A DNA stretch of 64,000 bases, from the NCBI RefSeq assembly GCF_900169525.1, contig NZ_LT821239.1, positions 952,708-1,016,707 on the forward strand. The letters are read 5' to 3'. The notes beneath the pieces were generated by a model. It was not told where the DNA came from and did no database searches. It saw only the letters and a list, made by a program, of their open reading frames with translations. Position numbers and translations under genes: made by a program. This document shows positions 56,226 through 64,000 of this stretch, in pieces (position 1 is the stretch's first letter; each line of letters opens with the position of its first letter). The DNA comes from Corynebacterium pacaense. GTDB taxonomy: Bacteria; Actinomycetota; Actinomycetes; Mycobacteriales; Mycobacteriaceae.

Positions 56226-56969
56226 ATGTCCGCCTCGGCCCCCACCCTCACCTCCGCCTTCCTCGGTCCGCTGCGCACGGATTCCCGACGCAGTGAGGTT
56301 GAGCGCCGGCTGGCGGATTCCATCCGGCTGGGGTTGATCGCCGAACGCGAGCAGCTGCCGAGCGAGGAGACCCTCGCCCAGCAGCTGGAGGTGTCCGTGG
56401 TCACGGTGCGCGAGGCCCTGGCGGGACTGCGCGCCCGCGGACTGATCACCACGCGCCGGGGTCGGGGTGGCGGGAGCTTCGTGTCCCCTGACCCACCGCT
56501 GCTCCAGGCCGAGGTCAGGGTCAGTCCCACCGAGCTCCGCGACCTCGCCGAGCACCAGGCGGCGATCGCGGGGCGCTCGGCGTGGCTGGCGGCGCAGAAG
56601 GCGAGCCCACGCGATCTGGAACGCCTGCGGGGGCTGGTGGACGCCTACACGGCGGCCACCGCGGCCAGCGCCAGGGTGCGCGCCGACAGCGGCATCCTCG
56701 TTGACCTGGCCACCGTGGCGCAGTCACCCCGGCTGACCAGGGCGCAGCTGACCCTGCAGATCGAGTGGGCGCCGCTGACACTGATGGTGCACGCCGATGA
56801 GCACGCAGCGGGCAGGGTGCGGGCGGATCTGGAGGATCTGCTGGGAGCGCTCGGTGATGCTGAACCACCGCGCGCCAGGCAGAGCGTCGAGGCCCATATC
56901 GCGGCCAACGTCACCGATATTTTGCGGGCGCACGTGGCGGCCCTCCGCGGTGGACTCGCGGGGCAATGA
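56226..56969 (+). CDS. GntR-family (FadR-type) transcription regulator
   Basis: 247 residues from ATG 56226 (MSASAPTLTSAFLG). The N-terminal winged helix (RLADSIRLGLIAEREQLPSEETLAQQLEVSVVTVREALAGLRARGLITTRRGRGGGSFV) is typical of GntR proteins. The C-terminal part is a helical FCD-like ligand domain (LRDLAEHQAAIAGRSAW...VEAHIAANVTDIL). It is divergent from the aldehyde dehydrogenase, which it probably controls. The stop overlaps the next gene (ATGA). Confidence 0.85.
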   Translation: MSASAPTLTSAFLGPLRTDSRRSEVERRLADSIRLGLIAEREQLPSEETLAQQLEVSVVTVREALAGLRARGLITTRRGRGGGSFVSPDPPLLQAEVRVSPTELRDLAEHQAAIAGRSAWLAAQKASPRDLERLRGLVDAYTAATAASARVRADSGILVDLATVAQSPRLTRAQLTLQIEWAPLTLMVHADEHAAGRVRADLEDLLGALGDAEPPRARQSVEAHIAANVTDILRAHVAALRGGLAGQ

Positions 56970-57640
56970 TGGCCCATGGTGCAGTGATGGAGACCGCGGA
57001 GGTGATCGGTGCGGTGGAGGCGGAACTGCGCCTGATCCTAGATCCCGCGGTCGCGCTGGTGGAGATGATCGCCGATGCGTGCACCGGAACCGCCGCGACC
57101 GGTCCCGCCGCCCTCACCGCCCACATCGCGCCCCTGCTGCCACGGATTCCGGCAACCATCGCCGGAGTCGGCCTGGCCTTCCGCCCCGACCTCGTCAGGG
57201 CCGGGACGGGGAAGGGAAACGGGCACGTCGAGTGGTTCTCCACACTCGGCGGCGGGGCGTTGCGCACGGTGATCGACACGACCACCGCCATCACCTACAC
57301 CGACCTGGAATGGTACCGGCTGGCCATCGGCGTCCCGGCCACGACGATCCACGGCCCCTACGTCGATGCGCTGTGCAATGACCGCTACACCGTCACCGTC
57401 AGCAGACCGGCCGGCGATCAGCCGCCGATCGGCGTGGCGGTGGCCGATATCCTCGTCTCCGAGATCGAGGCCCGACTGCTGCCGCTGATGGTGGCAACGC
57501 CCACGCCGCTGGCCGTGGTCAACAGCGACGGGCGCGTGCTCACCTCCACCGATGTTGAGGTGACCACCGGTTCGATGGTGCCACCCCCGCCCGCCGGCGA
57601 CCGACCTTTCCATGTGCTCGAGGTCCCGCGAAACCATTAG
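56966..57640 (+). CDS. Cache-like sensor domain protein coupled to the GntR regulator
   Basis: 224 residues. After a helical N-terminus (about 1-65) the sequence has the features of a Cache/PAS-like ligand domain: YTDLEWYRLAIGVPATTIHGPYVDALCNDRYTVTVSRP, then PIGVAVADILVSEIE and PLAVVNSDGRVLTSTDVE. It has no signal peptide or TM segment, so it is probably cytosolic. Coupling by a four-base overlap suggests that it modulates or assists the GntR regulator. The Cache call is by eye. Confidence 0.6.
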   Translation: MMAHGAVMETAEVIGAVEAELRLILDPAVALVEMIADACTGTAATGPAALTAHIAPLLPRIPATIAGVGLAFRPDLVRAGTGKGNGHVEWFSTLGGGALRTVIDTTTAITYTDLEWYRLAIGVPATTIHGPYVDALCNDRYTVTVSRPAGDQPPIGVAVADILVSEIEARLLPLMVATPTPLAVVNSDGRVLTSTDVEVTTGSMVPPPPAGDRPFHVLEVPRNH

Positions 57641-57758
57641 GACGGACGGGGTGGCGCACGGGGGAGCGTTAAGGGGGAGTTGCGTTACCCGGGGAACGTG
57701 CAGGGGGTTCGTGCAGCGCGGGTGCGTGCCGACGCCCACCGCGGGTGCGTGCTCGTAC

Positions 57759-58202
57759 CTAGGTGTTCCTGCGGGGCTGATCAACGAAGGCCAGCGCGCG
57801 GCTGCCGTCGATGTGCGGGAAGGTCAGGAACATCCACCCGGACACGAGCAGCCACACCAGAACGGACAACCACAGCGGTGCGCAGCCGAGCAGGGGTGCG
57901 AGCATGAGTGCCAGCCAGGTGATGAACAGTGGCAGCACCCCGCCGGGGGTGGGCATGGCGCTGAGGTTGTGCTGGTCCCGGAATGCCTTGATGTGCCCGC
58001 GATAGGGATGGGCGAAGGTGATCAGGATAGCCAGTGCCAGACAGGCCGCCACCACACCGAATCTGACTCCGGGTTCGAGACCGGTTGTCAGCACCGCCAC
58101 CGCCGCACCCACGAGTATGGAGGCGGAGCCGCGGACGATCGCCGGGGTGGGGATCGGGGTGGTGTGGGATTTCATGTTGGCGTAGCCGCTCAGTGCATCC
58201 AT
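57759..58202 (-). CDS. Hypothetical membrane protein (147 aa)
   Basis: I start at ATG 58202 (MDALSGYANMKSHTTP); ATG 58175 is also possible, and the open frame to 58295 is not convincing. Four hydrophobic segments are seen (IVRGSASILVGAAVAVLTTG, FGVVAACLALAILITF, LPLFITWLALMLAPLLG, LSVLVWLLVSGWMFLTF). No catalytic motif. It could be a small permease part or stress membrane protein; not recognised. Confidence 0.55.
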   Translation of the reverse strand: MDALSGYANMKSHTTPIPTPAIVRGSASILVGAAVAVLTTGLEPGVRFGVVAACLALAILITFAHPYRGHIKAFRDQHNLSAMPTPGGVLPLFITWLALMLAPLLGCAPLWLSVLVWLLVSGWMFLTFPHIDGSRALAFVDQPRRNT

Positions 58203-58290
58203 ATCCGATAAGCATATGAGAATCCCGGTTGGGTGGCGAAACTCCCGCCGCGGGCAGCGGTGGCAGTGGTGGCGGTAGGACCAAGGGTGG

Positions 58291-59182
58291 TCCAAGCGCT
58301 ACGGGCGCACGACCGCGGTGTCCAAGCTGAGCTTCACCGCGCCAAACGGTAGCATCACCGGCTTCCTCGGCCCCAACGGTGCGGGCAAGTCCACCACGAT
58401 GCGTTGCATGCTCGGCCTGGACGGTGCCGATGCGGGCACCACGCTTTTCGACGCCCGCCCGCTTCACGCCTCACCGCACCCCGCCACCGTCGTCGGGGCG
58501 GTCCTCGATGCCGGCTGGTACCACCCGGGCAGGACCGCCAGGGGCCACCTGCAGGTCACCGCGGCATCGGCGGGTCTCCCGCTGAACCGGGTTGGACAAG
58601 GTCCTCGACACCGTGGGACTCACCCCGGCCGCGCACCGCAGGGTCGGTGGATTCTCCCTCGGCATGAAACAGCGCCTCGGCCCGGCCTCGGCGCTGCTCG
58701 GAAATTCGAAGAACCTCATCCTCGATGAACCGGTCAACAGCCTAGATCCGGGGCGTGTGCACTGGATGTGCGGAGCGATGCGCAGCGCCGTAGCGGAGGG
58801 CAGGGCCGTACTGGTGTCCTCGCATCTGCTCTCGGAGATACAGATCATCGCCGATCGTCTGGTGGTCATCGGGCGCGGTGAGCTGATCGGCGATCACTCC
58901 ATGGCGGAGTTCCTCGCGCAGGGTACGAAGACCATCCTTGCGCACACCGATGACGATCCACACCTGCGCACCGCCCTGGAAAACCGGGGTGCTGAGGTCC
59001 GCATCAGCCAGGAGCGCCTCGTGATCGCCGTCAACGTCGCCATCCCCGGCACCATCACCGTATCCAGGGCGTGCTGGAACGAGGGGATCCTCATCTTCTC
59101 CCTGACACAGTCAACCCCGTCCCTCGAGGAGAACTTCCTCCAGCTCACCGACTCTGCCGCCGTCTTCCGCGCCGACGTCTAA
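58291..59182 (+). pseudogene. ABC transporter ATP-binding protein, 5'-truncated and frameshifted
   Basis: Frame 1 (to about 58590) reads [10 protein letters not shown]...[21 protein letters not shown] (Walker A) and ends in LPLNRV. An extra T near 58592-58593 shifts the frame; frame 2 continues [29 protein letters not shown] (signature) and [11 protein letters not shown] (Walker B) to a normal C-terminus at 59182. No proper start codon or N-terminal strand is present before SKRYG. It is a drug/antibiotic-type (CcmA/DrrA-like) ATPase remnant. Confidence 0.8.
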
Positions 59183-59205
59183 AAGAAAAGAGCCGTCATG
59201 CTTGC

Positions 59206-59372
59206 GCACTCAAGGCCGAGACTCTTCGGCTGTTCACACTGCGCTCCACAATCGTCTACGCCATCCTGCTCACCGGTGCCCTGTACGGTCCGCCCGTGCT
59301 CGTTGTTCTGCTCGGCGATGGCGGCTCCACTTACACCGCACCCGATCTGGGCCAGTTCGCCATGATCGGACC
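59206..59372 (+). pseudogene. ABC permease N-terminal fragment cut by an IS3 element
   Basis: The frame reads LKAETLRLFTLRSTIVYAILLTGALYGPPVLVVLLGDGG, the usual first membrane helix of ABC-2-type permeases paired with such ATPases. It stops at the left end of the IS element at 59373. The rest of the permease is not in the window. Confidence 0.6.
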
Positions 59373-59433
59373 TGACCCCTGTTTGGTGGACACCCAGACA
59401 CCAGCATGATGCTGGGAAAGGTACTCTGCCACC

Positions 59434-59754
59434 ATGCCAAGCAAGACCTATTCGGAGGAGCTCAAGCGCGACGCCGTCGCGCTCTACGAGAACTCCACAG
59501 GCGCGTCGATCCAGACCATCGCCAACGACCTCGGGGTCAACCGCAATACTCTCCAGAACTGGCTCAAGAAATACGGCACCGGAGCCCGCACCAACATCAC
59601 CACCACGGAGTCACCCTCGTCGACCTCGGTGACTGAAGCCGAGCGGATCCGCCAACTGGAACGGGAAGTCAGCCGGCTCAGGGAAGAACGCGACATCCTG
59701 CGCAAGGCGGCTAAATATTTTCCCGGCAAGAGACGAGACTTTGATCCGCTTTAA
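59434..59754 (+). CDS. IS3-family transposase OrfA
   Basis: 106 residues. The helix-turn-helix reads YSEELKRDAVALYENSTGASIQTIANDLGVNRNTLQNWLKKYG. A leucine-zipper-like coil (EAERIRQLEREVSRLREERDILRKAAKYF) follows, used for multimerisation and for joining OrfB by frameshift. The ending after KYF differs from the usual orfA tail. Confidence 0.88.
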   Translation: MPSKTYSEELKRDAVALYENSTGASIQTIANDLGVNRNTLQNWLKKYGTGARTNITTTESPSSTSVTEAERIRQLEREVSRLREERDILRKAAKYFPGKRRDFDPL

Positions 59755-59756
59755 GG

Positions 59757-60357
59757 TTCGTTGATGACGCTAAGGAAAACCACTCGGTTAAGCGGTTATG
59801 TGACGTGTTGAAACTCAACAGGTCTTCCTACTACAAATGGAAAAACAGCAGCTCAGCTCGCAGAAAACGACTCATATCCGACGCAATCCTCGGTGCCAGG
59901 GTCAAGACTGCATTCGCCGCAGAACGCGGTTGTTACGGGGCTAAACGCATCACGGCTGAACTCAAGGACCAGGCAGATCATTCCCCTGTGAATCACAAGC
60001 GGGTCGCCCGGGTAATGCGTTCGCTGAAGCTGTTCGGCTATTCGAAGAAACGCAAGGTCACCACCACCATGGCCGACAAGACCAAGGCGGTGTTCCCTGA
60101 CCTTGTCGGCCGGAAGTTCACCGCTGAAAAGCCGAACCGAACTTACGTCGGGGACATCACATATTTGCCGATTGCAGATGGGTCGAATATGTACCTGGCC
60201 ACCGTGATTGACTGCTATTCCCGCCGGCTGGTGGGCTTCGCGATTGCGGACCACATGCGCACCAGCTTGGTTCGAGATGCCTTGCTCATGGCGAAAGGCC
60301 AGCGTGGAAGCCTGGCCGGGGCAGTTTTCCACTCGGACCACGGGAGCGTGGGCGGAT
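59757..60357 (+). pseudogene. IS3-family transposase OrfB, C-terminally truncated
   Basis: The frame FVDDAKENHSVKRLCDVLKLNRSSYYKWK...GCYGAKRITAEL...RTYVGDITYLPIADGSNMYLATVIDCYSRRLVGFAI...VFHSDHGS carries the first catalytic Asp (GDITYL) and the second (FHSDHGS). The DDE Glu part is lost where the IS30-type sequence starts. It is therefore inactive. Confidence 0.85.
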
Positions 60358-61229
60358 TCAACTGGTCGTCGCAACACCTCGATGACATGGAGGTGTGTGA
60401 TGCTACGTCGTCAGGCGGATGCGGATCGAGCGGTGCGACAACCGATGCGCTCTCCGGGGCGCCCGCCCCCGCGACGTGAGGTCGAGCGGGCATTCTGGGT
60501 ACAGATCGCTGATGGGCTTACGAGCGAGGATGCCGCGGTTGCTGTTGGTGTGTCAGCACCGGTGGGTACGCGGTGGTTTCGCCATGCTGGAGGTATGCCT
60601 CCACTAGATCTTGCTCCAGCTGCTGGCCGTTATCTCTGCTTTGCTGAGCGTGAAGAGATCGCGCTGTTACACGTTCAAAATGTCGGCGTCCGTGAGATCG
60701 CCCGACGACTCGGACGCGATCCCGGGACAGTCTCCCGGGAACTGCGGCGAAACGCCGCGACCCGTGCCGGGGAAGTGGAGTACCGGGCTTCCGTTGCGCA
60801 GTGGAAGGCCGAGTCTGCGGCCAAGCGGCCCAAACAAGCGAAACTGGTGACCAACACCGCGCTGCGTGACTATGTGCAACAACGCCTTGAGGGCAGCGTC
60901 AGTCTGCCGGACGGGACGGTAGCTCAGGGGCCCGATGCACCGCGTTGGAAGGGACGAAACAAGCCACACCGAGAGGACCGTCAATGGGTCACGGGTTGGA
61001 GCCCGGAACAAATCTCGCACCGGCTGAAAGTTGATTTCCCTGATGATGGTGCCATGCGGATCAGCCACGAAGCGATTTACCAGTCACTGTTCATCCAGGG
61101 GCGCGGCGCACTCAAGCGCGAGCTCGTCACGTGTCTACGCACTGGTCGAGCGCTGCGGAAACCACGACGGCGTTCACGGAACAAGCCACAAGGCCATGTC
61201 ACAGACGATGTCGTCATCTCCGAGCGTCC
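60358..61229 (+). mobile_element. IS30-family element, 3'-truncated by an IS3-family element
   Basis: The left end lies at about 60352-60360 (GGATTCAACTGGTCGTCGC region, like IS30-family termini). The transposase gene runs into the next element at 61230 and the right terminus is missing. Confidence 0.7.
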
Positions 61230-61251
61230 TGTCAAGCCCCGGGTTTTGTAG
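60400..61251 (+). pseudogene. IS30-family transposase, C-terminally truncated
   Basis: From ATG 60400 (MLRRQADADRAVRQPMRSPG). The helix-turn-helix for IS30 (EREEIALLHVQNVGVREIARRLGRDPGTVSRELRRN) is intact, as is GWSPEQISHRLKVDFPDD...ISHEAIYQSLF. The frame breaks after VVISERP, before the catalytic DDE core (normally HWEGDLIIG...), and ends in codons of the neighbouring element. Confidence 0.88.
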
Positions 61252-61270
61252 AGGGTGATTTACTTGTCGA

Positions 61271-62182
61271 TCAGGCCGCGTAGGCCTGATACTTCTGCCA
61301 TTCCTGGTGAACTTCCTTCGGCGGGCGATGAGCCAGTGCGGAGTGCAACCGGCGGTTGTTGTACCACCCGATCCACTTCGAGGTCGCCACGATCACATCG
61401 GTCAGCGCCGGCCACGTCCTGCGGTCGATCAGCTCGGCCTTGAACATCGAATTCAACGCCTCGGCCATCGCGTTGTCATAGGAGTCGCCGCGGGATCCGA
61501 CCGAGGCCACGACCTTCGACTCCGCCAATGACTCGCCGTAGGTAATAGAGCGGTATTGCACTCCACGGTCGCTGTGGTGGATCAGCCCAGAGACGTCCTC
61601 ACCAGCGCGAAGACGAGCCGACAGGGCCATATCCAAGGCATCGCGGGCCAACGAGACCCGCATGTGGTTCGTCACTTGCCAACCGATGATCTCACGGGTG
61701 TAGGCGTCCAACACAAACGCCGCATACACCCACCCGGCCCGGGTGGGGATATAGGTGATATCGGCGACCCACAGCATATTCGGCGCGGTCACGGCGAAGT
61801 TGCGCTCCACCAGGTCGACAGGACACTCGCCGGCGTCGGCGCTGCGAGTTGACGGTCTTTTCTTCCGCCGCCGGATCCCCTTCAGCCCGTCGGTCGCCAT
61901 GAGACGCTCGACGGTGCAGCGGGCGACGTGACCGAAGGTGGCCTCGCGGTTGATCTCCGCCCACAGCTTCCGGGCGCCGTAACATGAGTAGTTGTCTTCG
62001 AAGATCCGGCGCAGTGCCCGGGTGATCTGCTTGTCCCGGATGGACCGGGCTGATTCAGGCCGTGATTTGTGGGCGTAATACGTGCTCAGGGCTATCTTCG
62101 CGCTGGTGGTGGCCAGGACGCGGATGATGGGCTCGACCCCGAACTGAGCACGGTTGTCGTCGATGAAGGTGACGATTACTTG
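61271..62182 (-). CDS. IS3-family transposase OrfB
   Basis: The frame is open from about 62182. The first recognisable residues VTFIDDNRAQFGVEPIIRVL are followed by SCYGARKLWAEI. The DDE core has Asp in WVADITYIPT, Asp in IHHSDRGVQY and Glu in NAMAEALNSMFKAEL. It has no good start codon of its own near 62182 and is expected to be made as an OrfAB fusion by frameshifting at the orfA end; ATG 61900 is only an internal Met. Confidence 0.88.
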   Translation of the reverse strand, partial: QVIVTFIDDNRAQFGVEPIIRVLATTSAKIALSTYYAHKSRPESARSIRDKQITRALRRIFEDNYSCYGARKLWAEINREATFGHVARCTVERLMATDGLKGIRRRKKRPSTRSADAGECPVDLVERNFAVTAPNMLWVADITYIPTRAGWVYAAFVLDAYTREIIGWQVTNHMRVSLARDALDMALSARLRAGEDVSGLIHHSDRGVQYRSITYGESLAESKVVASVGSRGDSYDNAMAEALNSMFKAELIDRRTWPALTDVIVATSKWIGWYNNRRLHSALAHRPPKEVHQEWQKYQAYAA

Positions 62183-62487
62183 TGTGGGCGGTCGAGCTCC
62201 GCCGCGAAAAAAGCCGAGGCTTTCTTGAGGATCTCGTTGGCGCGTTTGGCTTCGGCGAGCTCGGCCCGCAGCCTGCGGTTTTCTGTTTCCAGGTCCATCG
62301 ATTCGGCCGGTGTGTCGGTTCCGGATTGCTTGTGGGTGCGGACCCAGACGCGCAGGGTTTCCTTGCTCACGCCGAGTTCGTCGGCGATGCGGGTGACCGC
62401 GCCCCGGGCGGTGACGGGATCAGCTTGAGCGTGGAGCACGAGTTCTACAGCGCGCTGCTTGAGCTCGACAGTGTATTTGGTGGGCAT
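62176..62487 (-). CDS. IS3-family transposase OrfA
   Basis: 103 residues with a helix-turn-helix (ARGAVTRIADELGVSKETLRVWVRTHKQ) and a coiled coil (LETENRRLRAELAEAKRANEILKKASAFFAAELDRPHK). The stop TAA overlaps the upstream part of orfB, which is in another frame. Confidence 0.9.
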   Translation of the reverse strand: MPTKYTVELKQRAVELVLHAQADPVTARGAVTRIADELGVSKETLRVWVRTHKQSGTDTPAESMDLETENRRLRAELAEAKRANEILKKASAFFAAELDRPHK

Positions 62488-62521
62488 GTAAGGGTTTCCT
62501 TTTCCAATTTCCTACCCTCCA

Positions 62522-63232
62522 TTAAACCCGGGGCGAACCACCTTCCTCTTTCGCCAACCAGATACCCAGAATGTGCTTGATCCCGTCCATGTCTACTCCG
62601 ATGGCTAGGTAAGCAGACTTGTTGACTACCCGACCCCCGTCACGGACTTTGATACGTAACGCGTCGAGGAAGATCACCGGGTAAAAGTCATCGAGCTGGC
62701 GGTTTTGCCAGATCATCACCTCATCTAAAACAGCATCAGTAACTGCGGAAATAGTTTCATGGGAGATATCCACGCCCATCGAGGTGATCATGTGGTGTTG
62801 GATGTCTCGTACAGTCATGCCCCCGGCGTACAAGCTGATGATCATGTCGTCAACGTCGGTGAGCCGACGGGAGCCTTTGGGCACCATCGCCGGTAGGAAC
62901 GAGCCGTTACGGTCCCGAGGGACTGACACGTCCACAGGCCCATAGTTCGAATCAACTCGCTTGGGGTAGGAACCGTTGCGGGAGTTGTTCTGCCCAGCAG
63001 CTGTCTTGCTGTTTCGGTCGCCATGCTGGTAGCCGAGGTGGGCGTCCATTTCCGCGTTCAAACCCCGATTGATCGAGGCCTGAAGCAGACCCCGGACAAG
63101 GTCGTTGGCATCGGTAGTTGAGGTACCAAGCTCGTCGATCAGCTTGGCCATTTCCGGATTAGCCAGGAGCTTTTCCTCAATTGCTTTGATCCGTGCGGAA
63201 TCTGCTGGGTCTCGTTTAGCCACAGTGGTCAT
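62522..63232 (-). pseudogene. IS256-family (mutator) transposase, C-terminally truncated
   Basis: From ATG 63232. The N-terminal two-thirds of an IS256 transposase: DLVRGLLQASINRGLNAEMDAHLGYQHGD, SRNGSYPKRV, MIISLYAGGMTVRDIQHHM, FLDALRIKVRDGG with the first catalytic Asp, and IGVDMDGIKHILGIWLAKEEGG. It then runs into the IS3-family end at 62540, so the later catalytic residues are lost. Confidence 0.9.
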
Positions 63233-63291
63233 TATGGTTTATCTCCTTGATGTGAAGGAAGTCCCTCACACACAAACCATTAGACACTCTC
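62541..63291 (-). mobile_element. IS256-family element fragment with one terminus
   Basis: The surviving terminus at about 63291 reads inward GAGAGTGTCTAATGG, a usual IS256-type end about 60 bp before the transposase start. The other end is missing at the junction with the IS3-family element. Confidence 0.75.
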
Positions 63292-63372
63292 GATTCAGCA
63301 GAGAATCCCGGCCATCTCAGTGAACCGGCCCAGGTTTGATGCCGCATCTTTTCGAGTTGAGAGGATGGCTTC

Positions 63373-63684
63373 ATGCCAAAGAAGATTGATGCGCAGGTCC
63401 GTGAACGAGCGGTCAGGCTGGTGCGCGAGCACCGATCGGAGTACCCATCGAACGCGAAGGCGATCGCAGCCGTTGCGCGTCAGGAGGGCGTCGGCGTGGA
63501 GTCGCTGCGCCGGTGGGTGATCCAAGCTGAGATCGATGCCGGCACCAGAGAAGGTCAAACCAGCGAAGAGCACGCTGAGATCAAGCGGCTCAAAGCCGAG
63601 AACCGTCGGCTCCGTGAGGACGTAGCGATCCTGCGCGCGGCGACGACTTTCTTCGCGGGGGAGCTCGACCCCCGCAACCGTTGA
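63373..63684 (+). CDS. IS3-family transposase OrfA
   Basis: 103 residues: MPKKIDAQVRERAVRLVREH, then a helix-turn-helix (SNAKAIAAVARQEGVGVESLRRWVIQ) and a coiled coil (EIKRLKAENRRLREDVAILRAATTFFAGELDP). It differs from the other two OrfA proteins in the window. The stop TGA overlaps the orfB ATG. Confidence 0.9.
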   Translation: MPKKIDAQVRERAVRLVREHRSEYPSNAKAIAAVARQEGVGVESLRRWVIQAEIDAGTREGQTSEEHAEIKRLKAENRRLREDVAILRAATTFFAGELDPRNR

Positions 63685-64000
63685 TGATGGGCTTCATCGA
63701 CCAGATGCGTTCGGAGGGCTTCGCCGTCGAGTCGATCGTTCGCGTCCTGCGTGAGCAGGGCATGAAGATCGCGGCACGCACCTACCGGTCCTGGAAACGC
63801 CCCCGGATTTCGGCCCGTACAGTAGCCGACGCGATGGTCGTGGACGCGGTCCGTGACGCCGCCTGGACGACCGTCGAGGATCAGGCCGGTGAGCAACGTC
63901 GTCGGATGACTCCGGAGGGGTTGTACGGGCGGAAGAAAATGACCGCCCTGATCCGCCGCACCGCGCTCCCGGAGGCCTCCCGCGGGGCAGTCGACCGTGC
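63684..64000 (+). CDS. IS3-family transposase OrfB (partial, window edge)
   Basis: The frame starts MMGFIDQMRSEGFAVESIVRVLREQGMKIAARTYRSWKRP and continues to the window end with GLYGRKKMTALIRR, the usual N-terminal part of OrfB before the DDE core. It is coupled to orfA by an ATGA overlap in the -1 frame. Confidence 0.88.
   Translation, partial: MMGFIDQMRSEGFAVESIVRVLREQGMKIAARTYRSWKRPRISARTVADAMVVDAVRDAAWTTVEDQAGEQRRRMTPEGLYGRKKMTALIRRTALPEASRGAVDR

Larger units (their letters stand above)
59373..60357 (+). mobile_element. IS3-family element, 3'-truncated by an IS30-family element
   Basis: The left end begins TGACCCCTGTTTGGTGGAC at 59373, a typical IS3-family terminus. It carries orfA and most of orfB. 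Similarity stops inside orfB after FHSDHGS, at about 60352-60357, where sequence of the IS30-type element begins. The right end is absent. Confidence 0.8.
61230..62540 (-). mobile_element. Complete IS3-family element (1311 bp)
   Basis: The ends match as inverted repeats: TGTCAAGCCCCGGGTTTTG inward from 61230 and TGGTTCGCCCCGGGTTTAA inward from 62540, with GCCCCGGGTTT identical. It carries orfA and orfB on the minus strand. The 3-bp flanks differ (TCC left, CCT right) and belong to different elements, so a rearrangement followed the insertion. Confidence 0.85.
63321..64000 (+). mobile_element. Another IS3-family element, running out of the window
   Basis: A TGAACCGGCCCAGGTTTG end at 63321 precedes orfA by about 50 bp. 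The orfA and the first part of orfB follow. The right end lies beyond base 64000. Confidence 0.7.

Overview
The window reads as a chromosomal segment of a high-GC actinobacterium, most likely a Corynebacterium. The core gene order (ESX-4 genes - rplM - rpsI - glmM ... alr - tsaE ... tsaB - rimI - tsaD ... groES - groEL - whiB - sigD - rsdA - guaB - guaB3 - guaA - EsrISR-like genes) matches the order I know from corynebacteria and, in part, from Mycobacterium (Rv3410c-Rv3450c). I cannot name the species. I recognised no rRNA, tRNA or CRISPR array.

Region 1 (1 to about 13,790) is an accessory island of visibly lower GC. It holds a coiled-coil membrane protein cut by the window edge, a serine recombinase with an unusual N-terminal extension, small membrane proteins, a Mrr-like nuclease / STAND NTPase gene split by an in-frame amber codon, a HEPN-motif protein, an intact IS21-family element with a 6-bp target duplication, a secreted protein, a Fic protein with Gln in place of the catalytic His, and several small unknown genes. 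The island abuts eccC exactly at the codons of the first Walker A motif, so the 5' part of eccC is missing here.

Region 2 (about 13,790-39,940) is core chromosome. It starts with the rest of an ESX-4-type (type VII secretion) locus: truncated EccC, an Rv3446c-family protein and two WXG100 proteins. Ribosomal protein genes, glmM and an unfamiliar three-gene operon with a repeat-rich membrane protein follow. Next come alanine racemase, the t6A-synthesis genes (tsaE, tsaB, tsaD) with rimI, an aspartate:alanine-exchanger-type transporter, an iminopeptidase-like hydrolase, nnrD and a tandem pair of small paralogues. The segment ends with groES-groEL under a CIRCE operator, a WhiB regulator, sigD with its anti-sigma factor, a DUF5319 gene and guaB.

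Region 3 (39,929-44,940) is a lower-GC cassette inserted between guaB and guaB3. On the minus strand it encodes a lactococcin-972-type bacteriocin, a large FtsX-like immunity/ABC permease, an ABC ATPase, a histidine kinase and a response regulator. The bacteriocin's apparent true start is separated from its body by a one-base frameshift in an A6 tract.

Region 4 (45,173-57,640) returns to core-like genes: guaB3, an EamA exporter divergent from a LysR regulator, guaA, the EsrISR-type envelope-stress genes, and an aldehyde dehydrogenase/SnoaL unit divergent from a GntR regulator coupled to a Cache-like protein. A 9-bp tandem repeat and palindromes lie between the divergent units.

Region 5 (57,759-64,000) is decayed: a membrane protein, a frameshifted ABC ATPase, a truncated permease, then a pile-up of IS3, IS30, IS3, IS256 and IS3 elements, most truncated by their neighbours.
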